A stretch of 15,327 nucleotides of DNA from Deltaproteobacteria bacterium. GTDB lineage: Bacteria; Desulfobacterota; JAENJC01. Below, piece after piece: positions 1 to 6,390 of the stretch. The position numbers and the translations under genes are program-made. The notes under the pieces are model-generated. The model did not search any database. It saw nothing but the letters and a program-made list of their open reading frames with translations, and was not told the origin of the DNA. Each line of letters begins with the position of its first letter. Position 1 is the stretch's first letter. The stretch covers positions 1 to 15,327 of the forward strand of contig JAENJC010000017.1 in the NCBI GenBank assembly GCA_016844545.1. The letters run 5' to 3'.

Positions 1-29
1 CCATTTGCGCGATGGATCATCCCTTCAAT

Positions 30-137
30 CTATGCACTCGTAGCCCTGACCAGCTGCAGACCACTTATAAAACTGGTTACAGCCAGGACAATCCCTATAC
101 TCGCCAGCATTATAGATGCACTTGAAAATATAAACAT
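30..137 (-). CDS. Possible 35-residue membrane peptide, coupled to the beta-helix gene
   Basis: A very short ORF begins one base after the stop codon of the beta-helix gene (arrangement TAATATG), with a weak AGGG ribosome site six bases upstream that lies inside the end of that gene. It encodes 35 residues, almost all of them one hydrophobic segment (starting MFIFSSAS and ending LVRATSA), so it would be a single-span membrane peptide. The segment ASIGIVLAV resembles AYIGIVSYI at the end of the upstream protein, so it may be a duplicated membrane anchor or a remnant of a longer C-terminus. No family is recognised. The sequence to its left (1-29) shows nothing identifiable. Confidence 0.25.
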   Translation of the reverse strand: MFIFSSASIMLASIGIVLAVTSFISGLQLVRATSA

Positions 138-138
138 A

Positions 139-930
139 TTAAACCCTGTAGATAGTCTGCAATACACGCCTTTGAATAATATATGAGACGATCCCTATAT
201 ATGCCAAAATCAATGGCATTATGGCGTAGATATTCGACCATGTGGAGTTATTGATTAATGTGTTGTTGCCGCCGCCACTACTAACGATTCCAAACCTGTT
301 CCTCCATACCCTGTTGTCCTTCAAAGTGTTGTTACTCGAATCCCAAAGTAGAATCCCGTTCCAGGTGTTATGGTTAACACTGTTATCCGTCAGATTATTA
401 TAGCTGGAGGAGCTCAGGAATATCCCATTGTCTTTATTTGAGCTCGCGCTGTTTTTTCCCAGGCTGTTCCTGTTGGATGAATCAAGATATATACCATACT
501 TCTCGTTTAAATCGGCTGAGTTGCCTGCTACCGTATTATTACTGGAACCATAGAGAATCATCCCATTTGCGTTTTTTACAGTCTTGTTATCACTGATAGT
601 CACATTATTGGAATTATAAAGGTATATGCCGGAAAGAAGAGAACCTGTGGTCGTAAAACCCGTGATCGCTACATTATTAGCATTGCTTATCTTAAAAACA
701 GGCTCACTGGGAACAGCTGCCAGGATAGTTGTGAAATCCGGGCCCCTGCGTGATCTTATCGAAACCGGCCTCGTGATCGAAACATTTTCTTTGTAAATTC
801 CTTCACTCACAATTATAGTATCTTCCAGGGAGGCGTTAATTACCGCCTCCTGGATAGTTTTATAGTTTTCAGGAACAATGATTGTGGAATAAATAAGTAA
901 TAATGCTGTTAGTGGCAGCATGAGTCGCAC
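139..930 (-). CDS. NosD-like right-handed beta-helix repeat surface protein
   Basis: The 263-residue product starts with a hydrophobic signal-like segment (LPLTALLLIYSTIIVP, about residues 4-20). A YKTIQEAV element follows, typical of the first strand of pectate-lyase-like and NosD-like beta-helices. From about residue 85 to 230 there are roughly six coils of 22-23 residues with the recurring NN(V/N)TI or NNTL pattern and GI(Y/F/L)L turns. This predicts a right-handed parallel beta-helix exported to the envelope. A hydrophobic segment near residues 236-253 followed by QRR looks like a C-terminal membrane anchor. The GTG start at 930 has AAAGAG upstream and overlaps the hemerythrin gene by 22 bases; ATG at 921 is an alternative. 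The protein is short for the family and its C-terminus may be degraded. Ligand and role are unknown. Confidence 0.7.
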   Translation of the reverse strand: MRLMLPLTALLLIYSTIIVPENYKTIQEAVINASLEDTIIVSEGIYKENVSITRPVSIRSRRGPDFTTILAAVPSEPVFKISNANNVAITGFTTTGSLLSGIYLYNSNNVTISDNKTVKNANGMILYGSSNNTVAGNSADLNEKYGIYLDSSNRNSLGKNSASSNKDNGIFLSSSSYNNLTDNSVNHNTWNGILLWDSSNNTLKDNRVWRNRFGIVSSGGGNNTLINNSTWSNIYAIMPLILAYIGIVSYIIQRRVLQTIYRV

Positions 931-1730
931 GCAATCTCTTTAGATTCAAGGGCCTTCTCATGGAATCTCGCCCTTTCAACTGCTTTTTCCTCATCCGGCT
1001 TGCGCTCTCCCGGTTCAGCCGGCACAAATGAATGCTCTGCATGCCTCATCCCTTTCATCAAGGACTCTTTCATCTCTTCCGTGATATACTGCCTCACAAA
1101 TTCAAAAAACTCATTGTCCTCCTTGCGGACATGGCTTCTGAGAGCAACAAGAGCCGAGCCGATTATCTTATCGTTTATGGTACCATCCCTGAGGGCCTCC
1201 CGGAATGAGTATATAAGCGATATAATCTCGCGATGGTCCTCATTAATGCAGGCAACTAAACCTTCTCCAAAAGGCACAAGACCCCTCAAAGCCGGGAACA
1301 GAACCTCTTCTTCTTTGATGCCTGAATGCAGATGGAGGAGGTTATCGAGCTCTGCAGTGGAAACCCAGAGTTCATCGATATTCCTCTTGGTCAGAATCTC
1401 GTCAACTTTATCAGCCATCTCCAATATCTTTTGATGCTCAGCAATCAGAGCTTCAATTGGATCTGTCGTCGGGTGAGCAGCTGGAGACAGCTCTTCGCTT
1501 TCACCTAGCGCATTCTCATCCTCTGCTACTTCAATACTTAATGCCTCAAACTGCTGGGAATAGCCCATCCGACACGCATGTCTGGGGCTTTTAAAATATC
1601 TGGCATCCTTATATGAAGCCGCTAACTGGGCGTATTCAGACTCTGTCAGGTACAATATTCCATTCTTGCAATGAACAACGCAGGATGAATGGTGACATGT
1701 GTACTTTATTTCTAAAACCTTATCTGACAT
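909..1730 (-). CDS. Hemerythrin (HHE) domain protein with Cys-rich ends
   Basis: The 273-residue soluble protein has three parts. Residues 1-61 form a small cysteine-rich domain with C12, C17, C21 and C53, which could bind zinc or an Fe-S centre. Residues about 90-215 form a four-helix hemerythrin domain with a likely di-iron set: H99, H135 followed by KEEE (139-142), H166 in EDHRE, and H200 with E204. A charged tail ends in CDSCCH, another possible metal site. Hemerythrin domains bind O2 and sometimes NO reversibly, so a role in O2 or NO sensing or scavenging beside a nitrate-respiration locus is plausible but inferred. A strong AAGGAGG site precedes ATG 1730. The gap to the upstream DUF2299 gene is 17 bases and the 3' end overlaps the beta-helix gene, so these three are probably co-transcribed. 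Confidence 0.85.
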   Translation of the reverse strand: MSDKVLEIKYTCHHSSCVVHCKNGILYLTESEYAQLAASYKDARYFKSPRHACRMGYSQQFEALSIEVAEDENALGESEELSPAAHPTTDPIEALIAEHQKILEMADKVDEILTKRNIDELWVSTAELDNLLHLHSGIKEEEVLFPALRGLVPFGEGLVACINEDHREIISLIYSFREALRDGTINDKIIGSALVALRSHVRKEDNEFFEFVRQYITEEMKESLMKGMRHAEHSFVPAEPGERKPDEEKAVERARFHEKALESKEIACDSCCH

Positions 1731-1747
1731 AATTACACCTCCTTCTC

Positions 1748-2263
1748 TTAAGCGTGACCTGGCATCTCATGCTCGATCGGTGCAGATTGCAGAGTAGGTA
1801 TGCCAAAGCTTTCGTTAAATGTACTTACTATATATAAAAGGGTCCTGTGGTTTAACAGAAGTCCTTTATAAAGATTTGTCTTGGAAAGGCCGTCAAAGTA
1901 CAGCTCATATGAAAACTGAACCTGTTTTACTATACCTTTTTCGTCCATGTTTAAATCGTAGCTGTTATCCAAAAACAAGAGGTCTTTTCTTATTGATTCA
2001 TAAAATTCGTCTCTCTCATCCTCCTTAAGCTCGGACAATTTCCCCATATGTTCAGGCGCCAGAGAGACGCCGTTTAATAAAACCACAAGTCCAGGATACT
2101 CCTTTGGCTGTATGATCCTCTGTCTTTTCTGTGAAGCAAGCGGATAATCAATCTCAAAATGAAAATTTGCATTGTCATCCTTTACCTCATTTACCTCATG
2201 ATGATTCTCCGTAAGCCATTTCTTAACCCCATCTTTTGCCTGTTCTACAGTCGTAATCTCCAT
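1748..2263 (-). CDS. DUF2299 family protein
   Basis: The 171-residue soluble protein matches my memory of the DUF2299 pattern known mainly from archaea. An N-terminal helix (VKKWLTENHH) is followed by a HFEIDYP strand, then a QRIIQPKEYPGLVVL stretch, an acidic helix (LKEDERDEFYESIRKDLL) and a C-terminal YFDGLSKTNLYKGLL helix. The function is not established; the fold of this group resembles small secretion-chaperone-like alpha/beta proteins. It is the first gene of a probable three-gene operon with hemerythrin and the beta-helix protein, driven by the promoter at 2300-2328. GGAGAG lies about six bases before ATG 2263. The tail (EHEMPGHA) is short and His-containing. Family assignment is by recalled motif, not by search. 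Confidence 0.75.
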   Translation of the reverse strand: MEITTVEQAKDGVKKWLTENHHEVNEVKDDNANFHFEIDYPLASQKRQRIIQPKEYPGLVVLLNGVSLAPEHMGKLSELKEDERDEFYESIRKDLLFLDNSYDLNMDEKGIVKQVQFSYELYFDGLSKTNLYKGLLLNHRTLLYIVSTFNESFGIPTLQSAPIEHEMPGHA

Positions 2264-2299
2264 TCAACATCTCTCCTTTTTTAATTATTTATTTAGTTT

Positions 2300-2328
2300 A
2301 TTTTACTACATCCGAGAAAACCTGTCCA
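2300..2328 (-). promoter_or_regulatory. Sigma-70 type promoter for the DUF2299-hemerythrin operon
   Basis: On the minus strand TGGACA (2328-2323) is followed by exactly 17 bases and then TAAAAT (2305-2300), matching the consensus at 5 of 6 bases in each hexamer. Transcription would start near 2293, leaving a leader of about 30 bases before ATG 2263. Confidence 0.6.
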
Positions 2329-2431
2329 GCATTTTCATCTTGATATTTTTTGACTTAGTAGGTGTACTTTTTTTTCGACAATAACTAGCGCAAATCCGAA
2401 GTCCATTACGGGGAGAAAAGAGAAGAGGTTA

Positions 2432-2462
2432 TTCATGTACGAGGGATGCCCTCGTACATGAA
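2432..2462. repeat. Perfect 14-bp inverted repeat with 3-base loop
   Basis: TTCATGTACGAGGG (2432-2445) and CCCTCGTACATGAA (2449-2462) are perfect inverse complements separated by ATG. It lies 20 bases past the stop of the DUF2769 gene, so it may end that transcript. However, the sequence after it on the minus strand is only pyrimidine-rich and has no clean T-run, so an RNA-stability or protein-binding role is also possible. The rest of the 2264-2481 interval holds the DUF2299 promoter and nothing else I can name. Confidence 0.7.
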
Positions 2463-2481
2463 GTTAGTTCAAACTCAACAC

Positions 2482-2793
2482 TTACTCATGACCTCCAGCT
2501 GCTTCCTTTTTGTAAGTCTGACAAAGCTGCGAACAGCGTGTGCAATAAAAAGTGTGATCCAGCTCATACTCCTTATAGATCGGGCATGTCTCACAGACGC
2601 ACTCCTTTTCCCACTGTATCGCCTTGCTGGTCCCTACCATAGGGAAGCAGTAAGCGCCAGCCGGGCTATCTCCACTTACATATGTTGGGCACCTCGGACA
2701 TTTGCATTTACTAAGTACATAATCCTGCCTCTTTGCATACTCCTCCTTGCTCAACCCCTCATCTCCAAACCTGTCATAATCACTGATCTTCAT
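2482..2793 (-). CDS. DUF2769-like cysteine-rich protein with duplicated four-Cys module
   Basis: The 103-residue protein carries two copies of a C-x-C-x2-C-P-x-Y module followed 14 residues later by a further Cys. The copies are C30, C32, C35, C49 and C65, C67, C70, C84, so every cysteine recurs at exactly +35. Two more cysteines (C87, C91) follow. This fits the DUF2769 family as I remember it, a group of small cysteine-rich proteins from anaerobes and methanogens with no established function. Binding of two zinc ions or Fe-S clusters is likely but inferred. No signal peptide or membrane segment is visible, so it should be cytoplasmic. AGGAGGTGATGCT immediately before ATG 2793 is a strong ribosome site. 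It stands alone between a repeat element upstream and a palindrome downstream. Confidence 0.75.
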   Translation of the reverse strand: MKISDYDRFGDEGLSKEEYAKRQDYVLSKCKCPRCPTYVSGDSPAGAYCFPMVGTSKAIQWEKECVCETCPIYKEYELDHTFYCTRCSQLCQTYKKEAAGGHE

Positions 2794-2859
2794 AGCATCA
2801 CCTCCTATTTGATTTTAAATCTATATTAAAGACTAACACTCATTTTCAGGGTGTCAAGT

Positions 2860-2940
2860 TAACTCCCCCTAACCCCCTCTTTAACAAAGAGGGGGAATAA
2901 AGTTCCTCAACTTTAATAAAGGGGAGGTTAGGTGGGGTTA
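2860..2940. repeat. Palindromic intergenic repeat (CCCCCTAACCCC type)
   Basis: An 81-bp element has imperfect ends: TAACTCCCCCTAACCCCCTC on the left and, inverted on the right, TAACCCCACCTAACCTCCCC (16 of 20 match). Inside are two more hairpins: a 10-bp stem CCCCCTCTTT/AAAGAGGGGG (2873-2895, 3-base loop) and a 7-bp stem TAAAGTT/AACTTTA (2898-2915, 4-base loop). It begins six bases after the stop of the small membrane protein gene. It looks like a dispersed, non-coding, MITE-like repeat that may also act as a transcript end. Confidence 0.7.
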
Positions 2941-2946
2941 GTTTTC

Positions 2947-3180
2947 TCATCCAGCCAATAATGAATATATACTGTAGCCCGCAAACAAGAGGCCGGCAAC
3001 CAGGTTCAGAACCCTGGTGGCTTCTGAAGGGTTTGGCATAATAAGTGCGTCTATCCTGAGGGTCTCTGTAGCCTTAGCAGGAACAAAGTAAATCCAGATC
3101 AGGAGGAGTCCATAAATCATCCCAATTACAGTTATAGTTAAATCTAAATTTTTCATACTAAGAAAAAAGAGGGAAGGCAT
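2947..3180 (-). CDS. Small two-span membrane protein of unknown function
   Basis: The ORF encodes a protein of about 77 residues with two hydrophobic segments (around ITVIGMIYGLLLIWIYFV and VLNLVAGLLFAGYSIYSLL) joined by a polar loop that contains KATETLRID. No family is recognised. ATG 3180 is chosen because AGAGGG stands six bases before it. ATG 3156 (69 residues, starting MKNLDLT) has no ribosome site, and a TTG at 3228 would give 93 residues. The start region coincides with a strong terminator hairpin downstream of narK, so the ribosome site and start codon would be folded into the stem. It may be expressed by read-through from narK and limited by that hairpin. Its position behind a nitrate transporter suggests, but does not prove, a link to the nitrate system. 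Confidence 0.55.
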   Translation of the reverse strand: MPSLFFLSMKNLDLTITVIGMIYGLLLIWIYFVPAKATETLRIDALIMPNPSEATRVLNLVAGLLFAGYSIYSLLAG

Positions 3181-3191
3181 TGCCTTCCCTC
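3163..3191 (-). terminator. Intrinsic terminator after narK
   Basis: On the minus strand GAGGGAAGGC, loop AAT and GCCTTCCCTC make a perfect 10-bp stem (3191-3169) followed by six T. It lies about 70 bases past the narK stop and should end that transcript. It overlaps the start region of the next small gene. Confidence 0.8.
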
Positions 3192-3262
3192 TTGCAACCC
3201 TCAATTCTGTACTAATTAAACATCCCAAACTATATTTATAACATGTCCCCCGAAAGTGGTTT

Positions 3263-4897
3263 TTATGGGTTCGCTGCTATATACTTCTGCCTCTCAGACT
3301 CGGATATCCTGTCCCACCAAGTCTTTCCAACACCCCAGTCGCCTCTCTCTGCGCCCGGCTTGGTATAATATACCCAGTTGAGAATACTGCCTATAAAATA
3401 GAACACCGCTGCTCCGGCAAAGAAAGGTATTGCAGAACCGTATTTTGTTATAGAACCTCCAATCAGGGCAGAAAATACGAACGGCCCATATGCAGCCCAA
3501 GCACCCGTCCACCCAAGTATCTGTGCCCCCATTCTCGGGTTGTAGGCATATACGATAGGGTACTGACGGAAGGTGGCAAAATTGCCTATACCTGCCATCA
3601 GGAATATCCAAAGCATTATATATACGAACATGGGGAACTGATCAATAGAGGTAGGAGTCAAGAAGCCGCCAAATATCAGCGCCGCACACCCAGCAATCAG
3701 TCCTACCCCTGAGAGCTGCGTAAATATGCTCCCCCCAAATTTGTCAGACAAAGGTCCACCCGCAAACCTGACGATCGATCCTATAAAAGGACCCATCCAT
3801 GCATATTTCAACGGGTCGGGAGCAAGTGCCATGTCCATACCTGGTATACCCCAGTATATAGTCTTTATCATGAGTGGAAAAGAAGCTGCAAAGCCTGAGA
3901 ACGATCCGAAGGTCATGATGTATGTCCAGACCATAAAGTATGCATGCTTGTTGTTCGTCATATCGCCAATCATCTTGCCAAATGAGGGCTTCTTCATAGG
4001 AATGCTCCTCAGGTAGACCCCACAGATTATGCCGGCGATCAGAAGGTAGGGAACATACCATAAGGCGGCGTTCTGAAGCCATATGTCCTTCTTTATGATC
4101 TTCTTGACCGTTAAATCGGTGACAATTCCATCAGCATTTTTCTTGACATCTGTCTTCATCACTTTTGTAGCATCGGTCTCGGCAATTATAACGTCCTGAA
4201 CTAAACCTGCCTCATTTTTCACAACAGTCATGGCTCCAGCAAGCTTTCCAACCACGATCACGTCCTTGATAACACCTGCCTCTTTAGTTATCTTAACATC
4301 AAATACAGGTGTGGCCTTTGTCATGACCTGAGATGGTCCAGCTGCCGCAACTACAGCAAAGCCTATGATCCAAGGTGTTACAAACTGCACAATGCTCACG
4401 CCGAAATTACCAATACCTGCCTGCAATCCCATTGCAGTCCCTTGAAGCCTCTTTGGGAAGAAGGTACTTGTTGAAGGCATGTATGAAGAAAAGTCTCCGC
4501 CTCCAAAGCCGCATAGGAATGAAATCATGAGGAAATGCATGTAAGGGGTTTCAGGGTTTTGCACCGCGTACCCTAACCATATCATAGGTATGAGTTTAAT
4601 AAACGTAGCTACGGTTATCGTCATCCTTGTACCGAATATCGGTATTAAAAAGGTATGCACTGTTCGCATCGCGCCTGCCGAAAGACCCGGCATAGCAGCA
4701 AGCCAGAATAACTGCATTGTATCGAATTTAAAGCCTATCTGGGGCAGTCGGACAACAACGGCGCTCATGACAAACCAAGTGGCAAATGAAGCAATTAGGC
4801 TGAACGTTGTTACGCTGAGCGTCCCCCAGGCTCGCCCACTCCCCTCCTTTTTCCAAAATTGTGCATCTTCAGGTTCCCATCTTTTTAACCAAGACAT
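3263..4897 (-). CDS. narK: NarK2-type nitrate/nitrite transporter with enlarged periplasmic loop
   Basis: This 544-residue major facilitator protein belongs to the nitrate/nitrite porter family and resembles E. coli NarK/NarU (about 463 residues). Family marks are GLQAGIGNFGVSIVQF (158-173), the nitrate-contacting arginines R78 (in AMRTVHTF) and R377 (in GSIVRFAGG), and IGNFATFRQYPI. It probably exchanges nitrate for nitrite or cotransports nitrate for the adjacent reductase. Relative to NarK it has about 80 extra residues (187-271) between transmembrane segments 5 and 6, on the predicted periplasmic side. They are built from three similar units around EAGVIKDVIV, EAGLVQDVII and ADGIVTDLTV. 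AAAGGAG stands seven bases before ATG 4897. The gene follows the narI terminator and a MITE-like element, so it seems to have its own transcription start or depend on read-through. It is terminated at 3163-3191. Confidence 0.92.
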   Translation of the reverse strand: MSWLKRWEPEDAQFWKKEGSGRAWGTLSVTTFSLIASFATWFVMSAVVVRLPQIGFKFDTMQLFWLAAMPGLSAGAMRTVHTFLIPIFGTRMTITVATFIKLIPMIWLGYAVQNPETPYMHFLMISFLCGFGGGDFSSYMPSTSTFFPKRLQGTAMGLQAGIGNFGVSIVQFVTPWIIGFAVVAAAGPSQVMTKATPVFDVKITKEAGVIKDVIVVGKLAGAMTVVKNEAGLVQDVIIAETDATKVMKTDVKKNADGIVTDLTVKKIIKKDIWLQNAALWYVPYLLIAGIICGVYLRSIPMKKPSFGKMIGDMTNNKHAYFMVWTYIMTFGSFSGFAASFPLMIKTIYWGIPGMDMALAPDPLKYAWMGPFIGSIVRFAGGPLSDKFGGSIFTQLSGVGLIAGCAALIFGGFLTPTSIDQFPMFVYIMLWIFLMAGIGNFATFRQYPIVYAYNPRMGAQILGWTGAWAAYGPFVFSALIGGSITKYGSAIPFFAGAAVFYFIGSILNWVYYTKPGAERGDWGVGKTWWDRISESERQKYIAANP

Positions 4898-4925
4898 TAT
4901 TTTGCTCCTTTAGTTAAGTTTTTAA

Positions 4926-5074
4926 TATAGGGGCACTTGCAAAACGACCTTTTATAATTTTGTCATGCCCGAATGCTTCCGTCGGGCATCCATAAGGCAT
5001 TGATTTCACAAGAACTGGATTCCCGATTAAACACTTCGGGAATGACATTTTAGACTTTTGCAAGAGCCTCTATA
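4926..5074. mobile_element. 149-bp MITE-like element with 19-bp terminal inverted repeats
   Basis: The ends TATAGGGGCACTTGCAAAA (4926-4944) and, inverted, TATAGAGGCTCTTGCAAAA (5074-5056) match at 17 of 19 bases. Inside, TGTCATGCCCGAA and TTCGGGAATGACA form a second nested inverted pair (12 of 13), and GCCCGAATGCTTCCGTCGGGC is a local hairpin. No coding capacity is present. It sits exactly between the narGHJI terminator and the narK ribosome site, so it forms almost the whole narK upstream region. The outer sequence CCTATATTAA on the minus strand could serve as a -10 element. Element family not identified. Confidence 0.75.
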
Positions 5075-5091
5075 GTCAAAGGTTATTATAC

Positions 5092-5125
5092 AAAAAAAGG
5101 CGGGCGATACGCCCGCCTTTTTTTT
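5092..5125 (-). terminator. Strong intrinsic terminator of the narGHJI operon
   Basis: GGCGGGCG, loop ATA and CGCCCGCC form a perfect 8-bp GC-rich stem (5099-5117) flanked by seven A on one side and eight T on the other. It should therefore stop transcription in both directions. It lies four bases past the narI stop codon and closes the cytochrome c-narGHJI unit. Confidence 0.92.
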
Positions 5126-5128
5126 GTT

Positions 5129-5827
5129 TTACTTGTACTGAATTATGTTTTCAGTCTTTGGATCCCTGCCGTACCACCTGACAACCTGATAAGGCCTGAC
5201 CAGATACTTGTAGATATTAATAGTAAATAAGTGCGCTAACCTCGTAAACGGGATTAGTAAGACGATGAGCATGGCATTAAAGATATGTACCTTGGTAAAG
5301 AGCGGCAGATTAGCAACATAATCCACTTCAGGATTCAGCTTGATAACTGACCACATCCATGGAGCGGCAGAGGCTGCGTACCAATTGGAGCCCCATCTGT
5401 AAAGCAATGCATTTGCCAGCCCAGTCACAACCTGAATTATAAGCACAATCAGTAAAAATACATCCCAGCCGGATGTTACAGCCTTTGCCCTGCTGTTGGT
5501 GAGTCTCCTGTATGTGAGGGCCAGGAGGCCAAACAGCGCAAGAAATCCGAGCGCAAGTCCTGAAGCTTCAAAGATATAAAGCCTGACAGGAACGCTGTTC
5601 CATGCAAGAACGCTGCTTGGAATCAGAAAACCTACAAAGTGAGCTAAGAGTATCGTCATTATCCCATAATGCCACGGAAATGACCCAAAAAACAGTGTCC
5701 TGTTTTCAAGAAACTGTGAAGATTGGGATGACCATGTAAATCTGTTTGAATTATACCTATAGATCGCCCCTACTATACCAACCGCAAGGAGCACGTACGG
5801 CAACGCGCCAAACAACAATTTGTCCAT
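5129..5827 (-). CDS. narI: Respiratory nitrate reductase gamma subunit (cytochrome b, NarI)
   Basis: The 232-residue integral membrane protein has about five transmembrane segments and is the dihaem cytochrome b that connects NarGH to the quinone pool. The four haem ligands are visible: H53 and H63 in PWHYGIMTILLAHF, and H181 and H199 in KVHIFNA and RLAHLF. The spacings of 10 and 18 residues equal those of E. coli NarI (H56/H66 and H187/H205). The RYNSNRFTWSSQSSQFLE segment matches the conserved loop after helix 1. ATG 5827 overlaps the narJ stop (TGATG), with AAGGAGG inside the narJ end, so translation is coupled. It is the last gene of the operon. With a cytochrome c gene at the operon head, an alternative electron route on the periplasmic side is possible (inference). 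Confidence 0.95.
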   Translation of the reverse strand: MDKLLFGALPYVLLAVGIVGAIYRYNSNRFTWSSQSSQFLENRTLFFGSFPWHYGIMTILLAHFVGFLIPSSVLAWNSVPVRLYIFEASGLALGFLALFGLLALTYRRLTNSRAKAVTSGWDVFLLIVLIIQVVTGLANALLYRWGSNWYAASAAPWMWSVIKLNPEVDYVANLPLFTKVHIFNAMLIVLLIPFTRLAHLFTINIYKYLVRPYQVVRWYGRDPKTENIIQYK

Positions 5828-6384
5828 CAGCTTACCTCCTTAATGTCTTTAATGTCTTTGTCTAATACTCTATAAACAGCATTGATCAGATGCTTATAGG
5901 CGTTCTTCTTGGTTTGAAAATTTCTATGCAGCTTCTCCATCGACATGATCACATACGTCTTCACAAAATTCCTTTTAAGCTCCTCATTTTTTAGATGACC
6001 GATAAAAAACAGAATTACTGCCAGATTATCTGGAAGTTCCCCTTTGGCAACTTCATCAAAGGGGAACCCCTGATCTCTATACATTGACTTGATGGTAAGC
6101 AAGTTCTGTGCTCGCTTAAACCCCTCATGGCTATACCAACCCATATCCAGTGTAGTTTCCGACGTAAACTCAAAGGTATAAGAGTATAACTCCTGAAGTT
6201 CATCAAGCGTCAACCTTTCCACGTCTTTCTTAAATGACCTGAGCTCCTTTAAAATTTCCTCCGGATACTGCCCCTTCTCAAGGATTTCTATGCATTCGTT
6301 TACATATGGCAATATATCATTATGTGGAAATCTCAGGGATTGTCCCAAGCACGTGTACAAGTTGTCAACCTCAACCATAACCAT
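5827..6384 (-). CDS. narJ: Nitrate reductase assembly chaperone (NarJ/TorD family)
   Basis: The 185-residue, mostly helical cytoplasmic protein has the NarJ/TorD layout. An N-terminal helix (LGQSLRFPHNDILPYV) is followed by LQELYSYTFEF, a central MGWYSHEGFKRAQNLLTIKSMYRDQGF segment, and the ELPDNLAVILFFIGHL helix typical of the family. NarJ binds the NarG N-terminus and aids molybdenum cofactor insertion and membrane targeting; it is not part of the final enzyme. It lies between narH (six bases away) and narI (one-base overlap). ATG 6384 is chosen; ATG 6378 and a TTG at 6387 are possible. The only purine-rich ribosome site (GGGAGG) is about 15 bases away inside narH, so translation is probably coupled. 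Confidence 0.92.
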   Translation of the reverse strand: MVMVEVDNLYTCLGQSLRFPHNDILPYVNECIEILEKGQYPEEILKELRSFKKDVERLTLDELQELYSYTFEFTSETTLDMGWYSHEGFKRAQNLLTIKSMYRDQGFPFDEVAKGELPDNLAVILFFIGHLKNEELKRNFVKTYVIMSMEKLHRNFQTKKNAYKHLINAVYRVLDKDIKDIKEVS

Positions 6385-6390
6385 CAATTA

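Noticed and set aside
2390..2405. Sigma-54-like TGGACTTCGGATTTGC upstream of DUF2299
   Set aside because: The GG-GC spacing is one base too long and the block after TGG differs from consensus; the sigma-70 type site at 2300-2328 is better.
2446..2829. Plus-strand 127-residue ORF opposite the DUF2769 gene
   Set aside because: It is the complement of a gene with a strong ribosome site and a regular cysteine pattern; its own start lies in the palindrome loop.
2829..2857. TTGACA upstream of the DUF2769 gene as a promoter
   Set aside because: The -35 is perfect but no acceptable -10 stands 16-18 bases downstream (TAGTCT or AGTCTT only), so it was not listed.
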